NCBI GenBank assembly: GCA_017411665.1
Contig: JAFQPT010000202.1
Coordinates: 1-10,639 of the forward strand
DNA: 10,639 nucleotides
Direction: 5' to 3'
Source of the DNA: Oscillospiraceae bacterium
Lineage (GTDB): Bacteria; Bacillota_A; Clostridia; Oscillospirales; Oscillospiraceae
A program made the position numbers and the translations under genes. Positions 1 through 6,880 of the stretch are shown piece after piece; within the stretch, counting starts at the first letter, position 1; every line of letters begins with the position of its first letter. The notes under the pieces were generated by a model, which saw nothing but the letters and a program-made list of their open reading frames with translations, ran no database searches and was not told the DNA's origin.

Positions 1-142
1 AGGCGCTTGGCTCCCCTTCGATAAGGGGAGCTGGCATTTTGCGCAGCAAAATGACTGAGAGGTCGATTTTACAAACGTTTCCGCATGTTTTTCGACCTCT
101 CCACCGCAAGCGGTCCCCCTCCCCTTCGCAAGGGGAGGCAAG
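1..142. repeat. Imperfect palindromic multi-hairpin intergenic repeat
   Basis: The outer arms are related inverted repeats: CTTGGCTCCCCTT at 6-18 and AAGGGGAGGCAAG at 130-142, which match at 12 of 13 positions. Inside are further self-complementary pieces: 10-18 with 23-31, ATTTTGC at 36-42 with GCAAAAT at 46-52, GAGAGGTCGA at 57-66 with 92-101, ACCGC at 103-107 with GCGGT at 110-114, and 118-126 with 130-138. The whole could fold as a branched cruciform or RNA. It has no coding potential that I can see. The design resembles REP/MITE-like intergenic elements that I associate with Oscillospiraceae genomes. That resemblance is from memory, and copy number cannot be tested here. The left end may lie outside the window. 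Confidence 0.6.
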
Positions 143-241
143 GTTGCGGCAGTTTACCAACCCTTCAAACTTCGATTGATCGAGCGGGTCATAGAATTTT
201 TTGTGAATGAAATATTTCGGCCTCCCGATGGATATTACAAG

Positions 242-255
242 TGAAAAGCTTTTCA
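242..255. promoter_or_regulatory. 14-bp perfect palindrome just upstream of the sigma-factor ribosome binding site
   Basis: TGAAAAGCTTTTCA is a perfect palindrome lying immediately before the AAGGAG Shine-Dalgarno (254-259) of the sigma-factor gene. It could be an operator in the 5' leader or a small hairpin beside the ribosome binding site. No convincing -35/-10 pair was found in 143-241, although TAGAAT near 194-199 could be a -10. A palindrome of this length in AT-rich sequence can occur by chance, so its function is uncertain. Confidence 0.3.
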
Positions 256-271
256 AGGAGATCACTTTATC

Positions 272-751
272 ATGACTGATGAACAGTTTACATATTTGAC
301 AACCAAATATATTGACACTGTGTTCCGCGTGGCTTTGAGCTGGATGAAGCATCCAGCGGAAGCGGAGGATGTTACACAAACGGTGTTTTTAAAGCTATAC
401 AGAGAACCGAAGCCTTTTGCGTCGGAAGAGCATGTGAAGCATTGGCTGATTCGCGTTACTATTAACGAATGTAAAAAGACGTTCCGTAATCCATTCCGCG
501 CAGCGGAGGATATTGCCGAGTATGCAAACAGTCTGCGCTTTGAAACACCGGAACACTCCGAACTCTATTACGCAGTTATGGATCTTCCGCAGAAATATCG
601 CGTGCCGATTTTCTTATATTACTACGAGGATTATTCTACGGCGGAGATCTCCAAACTATTGAGCATTCCCACACCTACGGTGGCCACACGGCTGTATCGT
701 GGCAGGGAATTGCTGAAGAAGAAATTGCAGGAGGTAAAGTACCATGTTTGA
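272..751 (+). CDS. ECF-type (sigma-70 family) RNA polymerase sigma factor
   Basis: The 159-residue protein has the two-domain plan of extracytoplasmic-function sigma factors. Region 2 lies at about residues 8-75, with the typical AEAEDVTQTVFLKLY block (30-43) and HWLIRVTINECKK (57-69). Region 4 lies at about 104-152, with DLPQKYRVPIFLYYYEDYS followed by a helix-turn-helix (TAEISKLLSIPTPTVATRL) and an RGRELLKKKL tail. Its length is normal for a minimal ECF factor with no extra C-terminal domain. AAGGAG about 12 nt upstream of the ATG supports this start. The next gene overlaps it by 8 bp (744-751) and encodes a membrane protein, the usual arrangement of an ECF factor with its anti-sigma partner. 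By family knowledge it directs core polymerase to a small regulon, often including its own promoter. The inducing signal cannot be read from this sequence. Confidence 0.92.
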   Translation: MTDEQFTYLTTKYIDTVFRVALSWMKHPAEAEDVTQTVFLKLYREPKPFASEEHVKHWLIRVTINECKKTFRNPFRAAEDIAEYANSLRFETPEHSELYYAVMDLPQKYRVPIFLYYYEDYSTAEISKLLSIPTPTVATRLYRGRELLKKKLQEVKYHV

Positions 752-1775
752 TGAAAAACAGTTTAAAGAAACATTTAATCAAGTACATGCCTCCGAAGGT
801 TTTTTGACGGAGGTACTGGAAATGACAACGAAAACAGAGCATAAAATACATCATCACCACAAAGCTGTTCGTACTGTGCTGATTGCGGCAGTTCTCATTT
901 GTGCACTGACGTTGACCGCTGCTGCTGCGGATGCCATCGCGAAAAAATTCAGCGGTGAAACCACATCGGTGATTGAGGCATTTTTTGGAGAAAACGGCGA
1001 GTATGTAAGCGGCGGTAATATTGTGGAATACGATGAATGGGGGAAGCTGGCCATCAATCTGCCTGCATGGAGCAGAGAGCCTGTGGACATGGAAGCAGCC
1101 GAGCGACTGGTGGCGCCCTATTTGTTTACACTGGAGGAAAATACTGTTACCAAGGGCGGCTTTACCTACACCATTCATGCGGTCTTGTATGATTCCAACA
1201 CCGAGGCATACATGATACGCTGGTCTGTTGAAAATCCCGATGGATTGGGGGACTACGGAATCGGCATGAACGGCGAGTTCTTTACCAAGGAAGGCAGTGA
1301 TATGTATGCGGTCTGCGGTGGCAGAGATTATCTGGATACTGCCAACTCCACGGACACCAAGCTGTATCTCAGTTCCTTTGGTGTGGATTGGATGGATGAG
1401 GTATGGTGCGAATTCGGACGCTGGTATGACTGGGAAAAGGGAAAAATGGAAGCGTGGTGTGATACGCAGAAAATCGTTATTCCCCGCGCGGACCGCGGCG
1501 GCATGAAGGCGCTGACGACTGGCGATGATATTACCGTCAGTCCCGTAGCCATTCGCTTTGAAGGCAAGGAATATGCCGATGCAATAGATGAGCTGGTAAT
1601 CCGCTTCAAGGATGGCGGTGAATATGTGGTGTGCAGTGAGGAGCGGTTTGTGGATAACACCACCTACGGACTCATTGGCTCCGAGGGCTATGTGACCTAT
1701 ACCTTCAACCGCATTGTGGATGTGGACAATGTCTCCGGCATACTCTTCAACGGGGAAATCCTTCCCGTGGCATAA
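744..1775 (+). CDS. Putative membrane-anchored anti-sigma factor (sigma-factor-linked single-pass protein)
   Basis: The protein has 343 residues. A short cytoplasmic N-terminus (1-40) contains QVHASEGFLTEVLEMT (13-28), a motif often seen at the start of clostridial ECF-linked anti-sigma proteins. One membrane segment follows at about 43-62, and then a roughly 280-residue extracytoplasmic region rich in aromatic and acidic residues that I do not recognise. A natural histidine cluster (H33, H36-H39) sits just before the membrane segment on the presumed cytoplasmic side. The start is well supported by AGGAGG about 9 nt upstream of ATG 744. The 8-bp overlap with the sigma gene implies translational coupling. 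The inferred role is to hold the sigma factor at the membrane until an external signal is sensed by the outer domain. The pairing and topology support this, but a recognisable zinc-binding anti-sigma (ZAS) motif is absent, so the role is not proven. A terminator follows directly. Confidence 0.65.
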   Translation: MFDEKQFKETFNQVHASEGFLTEVLEMTTKTEHKIHHHHKAVRTVLIAAVLICALTLTAAAADAIAKKFSGETTSVIEAFFGENGEYVSGGNIVEYDEWGKLAINLPAWSREPVDMEAAERLVAPYLFTLEENTVTKGGFTYTIHAVLYDSNTEAYMIRWSVENPDGLGDYGIGMNGEFFTKEGSDMYAVCGGRDYLDTANSTDTKLYLSSFGVDWMDEVWCEFGRWYDWEKGKMEAWCDTQKIVIPRADRGGMKALTTGDDITVSPVAIRFEGKEYADAIDELVIRFKDGGEYVVCSEERFVDNTTYGLIGSEGYVTYTFNRIVDVDNVSGILFNGEILPVA

Positions 1776-1777
1776 TC

Positions 1778-1810
1778 AAAAAAGAGCTGACCAACGGTCA
1801 GCTCTTTTTT
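1778..1810. terminator. Bidirectional rho-independent terminator between convergent genes
   Basis: GAGCTGACC (1784-1792) pairs with GGTCAGCTC (1796-1804) around a 3-nt loop. The stem is flanked by six A on the left (1778-1783) and six T on the right (1805-1810), giving a 15-bp perfect stem. Because of this symmetry it provides a U-tract on both strands. It ends the sigma/anti-sigma transcript on the plus strand and malQ on the minus strand, whose stop codon begins the gene's 3' end at 1815. Confidence 0.93.
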
Positions 1811-1812
1811 AA

Positions 1813-3360
1813 TCATGCTTCTTCGATTTCTTCTGCTGCGGGTGCTTCAGCAGCCTTCTTCAGGGCCTTTGCAGCTTCGTTGGTGTCTCTGCCGCTCATC
1901 CAGGTCAGGTCTGCAATGCGCTTTGCCAGCTTCTTGGTCAGCTGATTCTTCTTCAGTCTCCACTGCCAGTTGCCGCTTGCCACACCGGGGGTGTTCATGC
2001 GGGACTCATTGCCCAGACCCAGATAGTCCTGAATCTGTACGATGAACAGGTCGGCAACGCTGGTCATACCGCCGCGGATGATGCCCCAGTTGAGGCCTTC
2101 TTCCTCGGTCAGACCCAGATACTTCTTTGCCATTGCCAGCTCGTCTGCACCGGTTTCTTCCTTCCATGCCATGATGGGAGCGTTGTCATGGGTGCCTACG
2201 TAGCAAACGCAGTTCTTGGTGTAGGTGTGAGGCAGGTAGTTGCTGGGTTCACGTGCATCGAATGCAAATTCCAGAACCTTCATGCCGGGCAGCTTGGAAT
2301 CCTCCAGCAGCTGCTTCACACCGTCGGTGAGGAAGCCCAGGTCTTCTGCAATCAGCTGCAGACCGGGGAACCAGCCGATAACGGGGCCGAGCATATCCAT
2401 GCCGGGACCTTTGACCCAGCGGCCGTTCTTTGCGGTTTCGTCGCCGTAGGGAACTGCCCAGTATGCTTCCAGACCGCGGAAGTGGTCGATGCGGATGACG
2501 TCATACAGCTTTGCTGCGCCGTCGATACGGCGAATCCACCAGCCCCAGCCGTCCTTGCGCATAGCGTCCCAGTTGTACAGGGGGTTGCCCCACAGCTGGC
2601 CGTCTTCACTGAAGTAGTCGGGGGGGACGCCTGCAACTTCTACAGGAACGTTCTTTTCATCCAGCTGGAACCATTCGGGCTCAGCCCAAACGTCAGCGGA
2701 GTCCAGAGCCACATAGATGGGAATATCACCGATGATGCCGATGCCGTTCTTCTTTGCATATGCGCGCAGCTGCTTCCACTGTTTGAAGAACAGATACTGA
2801 ATGAAGGTGAACAGTTCAATGTCGTCCTTGCACAGCTCTGCGTACTTTGCAATCGCTGCGGGCTCACGCATGCGAATGTCTTCGTCCCATTCGGTCCATG
2901 CCTTCATGCCGAAGTGGCGCTTGATGGACATGTACATGGTGTAGTTGGGCAGCCAGCGGCTGTTTTCTTTCATAAATTCTGCGATTTCCGCAGCATCGCG
3001 TTCCCAACCACGTTCCTTAGCCTTTGCCAGAACGGTAAAGCGGTTGTTGTAAATGCGTGCGTAATCAACGTAAGTAGCGTTGTTGTTCCACTTGATGCCC
3101 TTCAGGTCATCTGCTTCCAGCAGACCGTCTTCAATGAGCATATCCAGGTCAATGAAGTAGGGGTTGCCTGCGTAGGTGGAAAAGCTCTGGTAGGGGGAGT
3201 CGCCATAGCTGGTGGGGCCTGCGGGCAGAATCTGCCACCAGGACTGGTCGGCTTCTACCAGAAAGTCGATAAAATCATAAGCTGCCTTGCCCAGGGTGCC
3301 GATACCGTAGGGGGAGGGCAGAGAGGAAATGGGCAGCAGAATGCCGGCACTTCTTTTCAT
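1813..3360 (-). CDS. malQ: 4-alpha-glucanotransferase (amylomaltase, GH77)
   Basis: This cytoplasmic enzyme transfers alpha-1,4-glucan segments between malto-oligosaccharides and releases glucose. The 515-residue length is typical of bacterial MalQ. The N-terminus RSAGILLPISSLPSPYGIGT and the motif QSWWQILPAGPT are family hallmarks. Catalytic residues are identifiable: nucleophile D292 in RIDHFRG, acid/base E339 in LIAEDLG, and transition-state stabiliser D392 in VGTHDN. The chosen start is the ATG at 3360, with GAAGGAG about 9 nt upstream. A 17-codon upstream in-frame extension to 3411 would place that Shine-Dalgarno inside the gene and lacks its own. The C-terminus ends in an Ala/Glu-rich tail (about 503-515) outside the usual fold. 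It lies downstream of the sugar ABC genes on the same strand but after a 327-bp spacer, so it may be partly independently transcribed. Confidence 0.95.
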   Translation of the reverse strand: MKRSAGILLPISSLPSPYGIGTLGKAAYDFIDFLVEADQSWWQILPAGPTSYGDSPYQSFSTYAGNPYFIDLDMLIEDGLLEADDLKGIKWNNNATYVDYARIYNNRFTVLAKAKERGWERDAAEIAEFMKENSRWLPNYTMYMSIKRHFGMKAWTEWDEDIRMREPAAIAKYAELCKDDIELFTFIQYLFFKQWKQLRAYAKKNGIGIIGDIPIYVALDSADVWAEPEWFQLDEKNVPVEVAGVPPDYFSEDGQLWGNPLYNWDAMRKDGWGWWIRRIDGAAKLYDVIRIDHFRGLEAYWAVPYGDETAKNGRWVKGPGMDMLGPVIGWFPGLQLIAEDLGFLTDGVKQLLEDSKLPGMKVLEFAFDAREPSNYLPHTYTKNCVCYVGTHDNAPIMAWKEETGADELAMAKKYLGLTEEEGLNWGIIRGGMTSVADLFIVQIQDYLGLGNESRMNTPGVASGNWQWRLKKNQLTKKLAKRIADLTWMSGRDTNEAAKALKKAAEAPAAEEIEEA

Positions 3361-3401
3361 GAGAATTTCTCCTTCTGTTGGTTTAGGTAATTGCTTCCCA
3401 A

Positions 3402-3430
3402 AGTACACCACCGGATTGTGAAAAAATCAA
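3402..3430 (-). promoter_or_regulatory. Possible sigma-70 promoter for malQ
   Basis: On the minus strand, TTGATT (3430-3425) is followed by a 17-nt spacer and TGTACT (3407-3402). TG lies one base before the -10, giving an extended -10. The -10 itself matches the consensus at only four of six positions. The -10 lies about 42 nt upstream of the malQ start codon. If active, it would uncouple malQ from the transporter genes. This is a pattern match only. Confidence 0.4.
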
Positions 3431-3458
3431 CGGTAGCTGTCCTTGCGGACGATACAGC

Positions 3459-3487
3459 AACAGCCCCCGGAAATGCCGAGGGCTGTT
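3459..3487. terminator. GC-rich hairpin upstream of malQ, possible terminator
   Basis: AACAGCCCCCGG (3459-3470) pairs with CCGAGGGCTGTT (3476-3487) around a 5-nt loop, with one mismatched position. On the plus strand it is followed by a T-containing stretch (TTTAGCTTTT). On the minus strand, the direction of the genes here, no good U-tract follows. It may still mark the end of the transporter transcript or act as an RNA-stabilising hairpin. Confidence 0.4.
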
Positions 3488-3499
3488 TAGCTTTTAGGG

Positions 3500-3682
3500 A
3501 AGCCTCGCAGAGTTCGCCGCGTGCGGCGAAAAGATTTTTATAAGTGATTCGTCGCGACATGTACGTGGCGAATCACACTGCTCACTCTGCAAACGTGCGA
3601 GCAAAGCGAGTGCGCTGCAGCAGAGTGCATGCCATCGCCTTGGCGGGGCAATCTCATTTGAACTCTGTAAGAGTTCAAATGA
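3500..3682. repeat. Cluster of hairpins in the transporter-malQ spacer, probable intergenic repeat element
   Basis: The spacer contains four separate inverted repeats: TTCGCCGC 3513-3520 with GCGGCGAA 3523-3530; GTGATTCGTCGCG 3544-3556 with CGTGGCGAATCAC 3564-3576 (13 bp including two G-T pairs); ACTCTGC 3584-3590 with GCAGAGT 3620-3626; and TCATTTGAACTCT 3654-3666 with AGAGTTCAAATGA 3670-3682 (13 bp perfect). The last hairpin begins 5 nt after the stop codon of the permease gene and could protect or end that transcript, but it lacks a U-tract in that direction. No coding potential is convincing. The dense array of stems resembles a mosaic of short mobile intergenic repeats. Other genomic copies would be needed to confirm this. 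Confidence 0.5.
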
Positions 3683-3687
3683 TGTTT

Positions 3688-4545
3688 TTAGCCCTTGACT
3701 GCGCCTGCCAGAACGCCCTTGATGATGTGCTTCTGACCTGCCAAATAGATGATAACTACGGGCAGAACGGTCAGAACGATACATGCCATCATGGGGCCCA
3801 TTTCTACACGGCCATAGCTGCCGCGGAAGTACTGAATCAGCATGGGGATGGTACGGTACTGCTTGATGTCCAGAACCAGAGTGGGCAGCAGGTAGTCGTT
3901 CCATACCCACATGGTTTCCAGAATACCAACGGAAATCATGGTAGGACGGAGGATGGGGAATACGATTTTGAAGTAAGTCTGCAGAGGATTGCAGCCGTCG
4001 ATCATAGCAGCTTCTTCAATTTCCAGAGGAATGGACTTCATGAAGCCGGTGAACATGAAAACTGCCAAACCTGCACCAAAGCCCAGATAAATGAAGCAGA
4101 TGGTGTAGGGGTTGTTGAAGCGCAGACCGAAAATGTTCAGCTTGTCAGCAGTCTGAGACAGGGTGAACATAACCATCTGGAAGGGAACAACCATAGAGAA
4201 TGCACACAGACCGTACATCATCTTGGAAACCCAGTTGTTGACACGGGTGATGTACCATGCGGTCATGGAGCAGCACAGCAGAATCAATGCAACGGAGCTG
4301 ACGGTGATGAACAGGGAGTAGAACAAGCTCTTGGCAAAGCCTTGAGATGCAACCGCATTGATGTAGTTATCCAGACCTGCAAAGGTTTCTGCGGTGGGCA
4401 GTGCAAATGCAGTGTTGGTGGAGATTGCGGTTTCGACCTTCAAAGAGTTCAAAATGACCATTACGATGGGGTACATGTAAAAGGCAGCGATTACTGCAAA
4501 GCAGACGCTCAGGAAGAAGTTCAAGTCAAACTTTTTCTTAGTCAT
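3688..4545 (-). CDS. Carbohydrate ABC transporter permease, MalG/UgpE type
   Basis: The 285-residue inner-membrane protein has six predicted membrane segments, beginning at about residues 11-31. It carries the cytoplasmic EAA loop with the sequence EEAAMIDGCNP at about 177-187, which docks onto the ATPase. The short N-terminus and the conserved ENMWVWNDYLLP-like stretch (here TMWVWNDYLLP, 211-221) are typical of the second permease of CUT1 sugar importers. ATG 4545 overlaps the stop of the preceding permease gene by one base (TAATG), giving tight coupling and a fixed partnership. A GGAGGT lies just upstream of the start. The likely substrate is an alpha-glucan oligosaccharide, inferred from the neighbouring malQ and not from binding residues. 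The hairpin at 3654-3682 follows the stop. Confidence 0.92.
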   Translation of the reverse strand: MTKKKFDLNFFLSVCFAVIAAFYMYPIVMVILNSLKVETAISTNTAFALPTAETFAGLDNYINAVASQGFAKSLFYSLFITVSSVALILLCCSMTAWYITRVNNWVSKMMYGLCAFSMVVPFQMVMFTLSQTADKLNIFGLRFNNPYTICFIYLGFGAGLAVFMFTGFMKSIPLEIEEAAMIDGCNPLQTYFKIVFPILRPTMISVGILETMWVWNDYLLPTLVLDIKQYRTIPMLIQYFRGSYGRVEMGPMMACIVLTVLPVVIIYLAGQKHIIKGVLAGAVKG

Positions 4546-5396
4546 TATGCCTGTACCTCCTTAGAACGGGTAGCCTTCAGCTGAATCAGTGCGATGGCGA
4601 TAACAACGATTGCAAAGATAACAGCCTTTGCCTGACCGATGCCCTTCCACTGAGGACCGGAGCGGGTGTAGAAGGTGTTGTAAATGTTCAAAGCCAGCAG
4701 GTCGGTCATGTGGTTGGGTTCGCCGCCGGTCAGAGCCAGGTTCTGGTCGAACAGCTTGAATGCGTTGGTCAAGGTCAGGAACAGACAGATGGTGATGGAA
4801 GACATAACCATGGGGATCTTGATCTTGAACAGCTGCTGCAGGGGAGTTGCGCCGTCAATGGAAGCAGCTTCCAGAAGATCGGGAGGAACATTCTGCAGGC
4901 CTGCAATATAAATGATCATCATATAGCCAATCTGCTGCCAGCACAGCAGAATAATGATGCCCCAGAAGCCGGCATCGGTATTCAGCTGCAGCAGAGGCTG
5001 CGCCAGCTTGCTCAGCACGCCGTTGATGAGGATGTTCCAAATGTAGCCCAGAACGATACCGCCGATCAGGTTGGGCATGAAGAACACGGTACGGAATACG
5101 TTGGTGCCCTTGATTTCTCTGGTGAGTGCCAGAGCCAGCAGGAATGCGATAACGTTGATGAGGATGGTTGCGACGATTACGAATTTTACGGAGAATCCGA
5201 AAGAATACAGGAAGGTATCGTCAGCCAGTGCCTTCGTGTAGTTGGAAATACCTACCCATTTTGCATTGTCTACTGTAATAAAGGAACAGAAGGACAAATA
5301 CAAGGCCTGCAGGAACGGCCAGATAAAGCCCACGCAAAACGCTGCCAGAGTGGGCAGAACGAATACGGGGAACCATTTTTTGATTGCATTTTCCAT
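4545..5396 (-). CDS. Carbohydrate ABC transporter permease, MalF/UgpA type
   Basis: The 283-residue membrane protein has about six membrane segments and the EAA loop LLEAASIDGATPLQQLFKI at about 174-192, the ATPase contact of binding-protein-dependent importers. NVFRTVFFMPNLIGGIVLGYIW (99-120) is characteristic of the first permease in CUT1 systems, and unlike E. coli MalF there is no large periplasmic insertion. ATG 5396 has a GAGGG about 10 nt upstream. It forms the transmembrane heterodimer with the protein encoded immediately downstream. It is separated from the binding-protein gene by a strong terminator hairpin (5471-5489), so it is probably expressed by readthrough at a lower level. 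No nucleotide-binding subunit is encoded in the window. Confidence 0.92.
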   Translation of the reverse strand: MENAIKKWFPVFVLPTLAAFCVGFIWPFLQALYLSFCSFITVDNAKWVGISNYTKALADDTFLYSFGFSVKFVIVATILINVIAFLLALALTREIKGTNVFRTVFFMPNLIGGIVLGYIWNILINGVLSKLAQPLLQLNTDAGFWGIIILLCWQQIGYMMIIYIAGLQNVPPDLLEAASIDGATPLQQLFKIKIPMVMSSITICLFLTLTNAFKLFDQNLALTGGEPNHMTDLLALNIYNTFYTRSGPQWKGIGQAKAVIFAIVVIAIALIQLKATRSKEVQA

Positions 5397-5462
5397 ATAC
5401 TTTACCCTCTTTTTCTGAAGTGGGAATCCTCTTTGCTGCCGGAAAGCTGACAGCAGAGAGTT

Positions 5463-5489
5463 TAAAAAAAGGGGGAGCGGAGCTCCCCC
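5463..5489 (-). terminator. Intra-operon rho-independent terminator after the binding-protein gene
   Basis: Read on the minus strand, GGGGGAGC (5489-5482) pairs with GCTCCCCC (5478-5471) around a 3-nt loop and is followed directly by seven T residues (5470-5464). This is an almost ideal intrinsic terminator. It begins about 36 nt after the stop codon of the binding-protein gene and lies about 67 nt before the start of the downstream permease. It would limit permease transcription relative to the binding protein, a common way to reach the binding-protein excess seen in such importers. Confidence 0.88.
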
Positions 5490-5525
5490 CTCATAGTAGG
5501 TTTGTTTAAATATGTACCGGAGGAA

Positions 5526-6800
5526 TTAGCCCTTCAGTGCGTATTCAGATGCCCAACCGTCAACGAATGCGGTAACAACTGCATCCCAGTTTGCGTCGGT
5601 CTGGTCAGCAGCGTATGCGGACAGAGCGGAACCAACACCGTTCTTCCATTCTTCGGAAGGCATGGTGGGGAAGTTCCAGGAAACTGCTACCTTGCCAGCT
5701 GCGGTGTAAGCTACGTCCTGCTTTACAAACAGGTTGGGAGATTCAACAGCAGCCTTGAAGGGGATAACGAAGCCCATTTCGTTAGCCATAGCGTTGGTGC
5801 CTTCTTCGGAAGTTACACACCAGTTCATGAAGTCCAGAGTAGCTGCGATGTCAGCTTCGGAAGCGGAGCTGTTTACACACCAGTAGTTTTCGGTACCGGT
5901 GCACAGACCCTGGTTAGCTTCGTCGCCAACGCCGAAGTAGATGGGGATCATAACCAGATCGTCATCAGCGAATACAGCAGAAACGGAGCCGTATTCCCAA
6001 GAGCCGTTCTGGAAGAAGACAGCTTCGCCTGCCAGGAATTCGTTTCTGGAGTCGTCGCCGGTCTTAGCGGTCAGTTCCTTGGGATCGCAAGTGGTGTTGT
6101 TGATGTACAGATCCCACATTGCGCGGTAGTTGTCCAGGTAGGTGCCCTTGATAGCGGTGGTGGTGCCGATACCGTCAGCCTGGTATTCAAAGTAGATGGG
6201 CAGGTTTGCCAGGTGAGTCTTGAATCTCCAGTCGGAGGAGCCGTCCATACCGGGGGAAGAGAAAGCTGCGAAGCCCAGTTCGTCGGAGCGAGCGGTGATG
6301 TCTTCAGCAACTTCCTTCAGGTCAGCGAAGGACTGAATGTCTTCGGGAGCGTAGCCGGCCTGTGCCAGCAGAGCCTTGTTGCAAATCAGACCGTAGGATT
6401 CAACTACGTATGCAATGCCTGCAACCTTGTCGCCGTCCTTCAGTGCGAAAGCATCGGAGGTCAGTTCGCCGTAAACAGCGGAACCGGACAGGTCATAGCA
6501 GTAGTCCTTCCAGTTTTCCAGACCAACGGGGCCGTTTACCTGGAACAGAGTGGGGGGTTCGGACTTTGCGATTTCAGCGGTCAGAGTGGTTTCGTATTCG
6601 CCGGAAGCAGCGGTAACGACGGTAACTTCAACGCCGGTCTGTTCGGTGTAAGAAGCTGCCAGAGCCTGCCACTGAGCGTCCTGTTCGGGCTTGAAGTTCA
6701 GGTAGTATACGGAACCGGCTTCTTCTTCAGAGCCGCCGCCGCATGCAACCAGACCAAAGCACAGAACCAGTGCGAGAACAAGAGCGAGAATCTTTTTCAT
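5526..6800 (-). CDS. Extracellular solute-binding lipoprotein of a carbohydrate ABC transporter
   Basis: The 424-residue protein has a lipoprotein signal peptide: MKK, a hydrophobic stretch, and a lipobox ending LVAC with the lipidated cysteine at position 20. A Gly/Ser/Glu linker follows. The mature part reads as a family 1 (MalE/UgpB-like) binding protein, with an early beta strand (VYYLNFKPEQDAQWQ, about 31-45) and sugar-binding-type tryptophan and tyrosine residues throughout. Its length is normal for the family. AAGGAG sits about 9 nt upstream of the ATG. It is the first gene of the transporter operon, behind a near-consensus promoter (6881-6909). It would capture sugar outside the membrane and deliver it to the two downstream permeases. 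The substrate is inferred as malto-oligosaccharide from the malQ linkage. Other oligosaccharides remain possible. Confidence 0.93.
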   Translation of the reverse strand: MKKILALVLALVLCFGLVACGGGSEEEAGSVYYLNFKPEQDAQWQALAASYTEQTGVEVTVVTAASGEYETTLTAEIAKSEPPTLFQVNGPVGLENWKDYCYDLSGSAVYGELTSDAFALKDGDKVAGIAYVVESYGLICNKALLAQAGYAPEDIQSFADLKEVAEDITARSDELGFAAFSSPGMDGSSDWRFKTHLANLPIYFEYQADGIGTTTAIKGTYLDNYRAMWDLYINNTTCDPKELTAKTGDDSRNEFLAGEAVFFQNGSWEYGSVSAVFADDDLVMIPIYFGVGDEANQGLCTGTENYWCVNSSASEADIAATLDFMNWCVTSEEGTNAMANEMGFVIPFKAAVESPNLFVKQDVAYTAAGKVAVSWNFPTMPSEEWKNGVGSALSAYAADQTDANWDAVVTAFVDGWASEYALKG

Positions 6801-6880
6801 TTTTGTGTCTCCTTTTCAAAAATTTTTTTGTGGCCTTCTTTTTGGCAATATTCTGTAAAAAAGACCGTTCTCATTTATCT

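Noticed and set aside
150..271. Classic promoter for the sigma/anti-sigma operon
   Set aside because: TAGAAT near 194-199 resembles a -10, but no acceptable -35 lies 16-18 nt upstream. An ECF-type autoregulated promoter is possible, but its motif cannot be fixed from one sequence.
2188..3390. 400-codon open frame on the plus strand opposite malQ
   Set aside because: It lies entirely antisense to malQ, whose catalytic residues are all present on the other strand. The antisense product has an implausible composition and no start signal.
3361..3411. Upstream in-frame start for malQ giving 17 more residues
   Set aside because: The extra segment contains the GAAGGAG ribosome binding site used by the ATG at 3360. 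MalQ proteins normally begin with the sequence found at that ATG.
3459..3682. CRISPR-like or tandem-repeat array in the hairpin-rich spacer
   Set aside because: The repeats are different inverted pairs and not identical direct repeats with regular spacers.
3544..4584. 346-codon open frame on the plus strand across the spacer and the MalG-type permease gene
   Set aside because: The product is rich in His, Gln, Asn and Cys, as expected from the reverse of a membrane-protein gene. It starts inside a hairpin repeat and lacks a ribosome binding site.
4710..5450. 246-codon open frame opposite the MalF-type permease
   Set aside because: Antisense shadow with biased composition. The opposite strand has the EAA loop and membrane helices.
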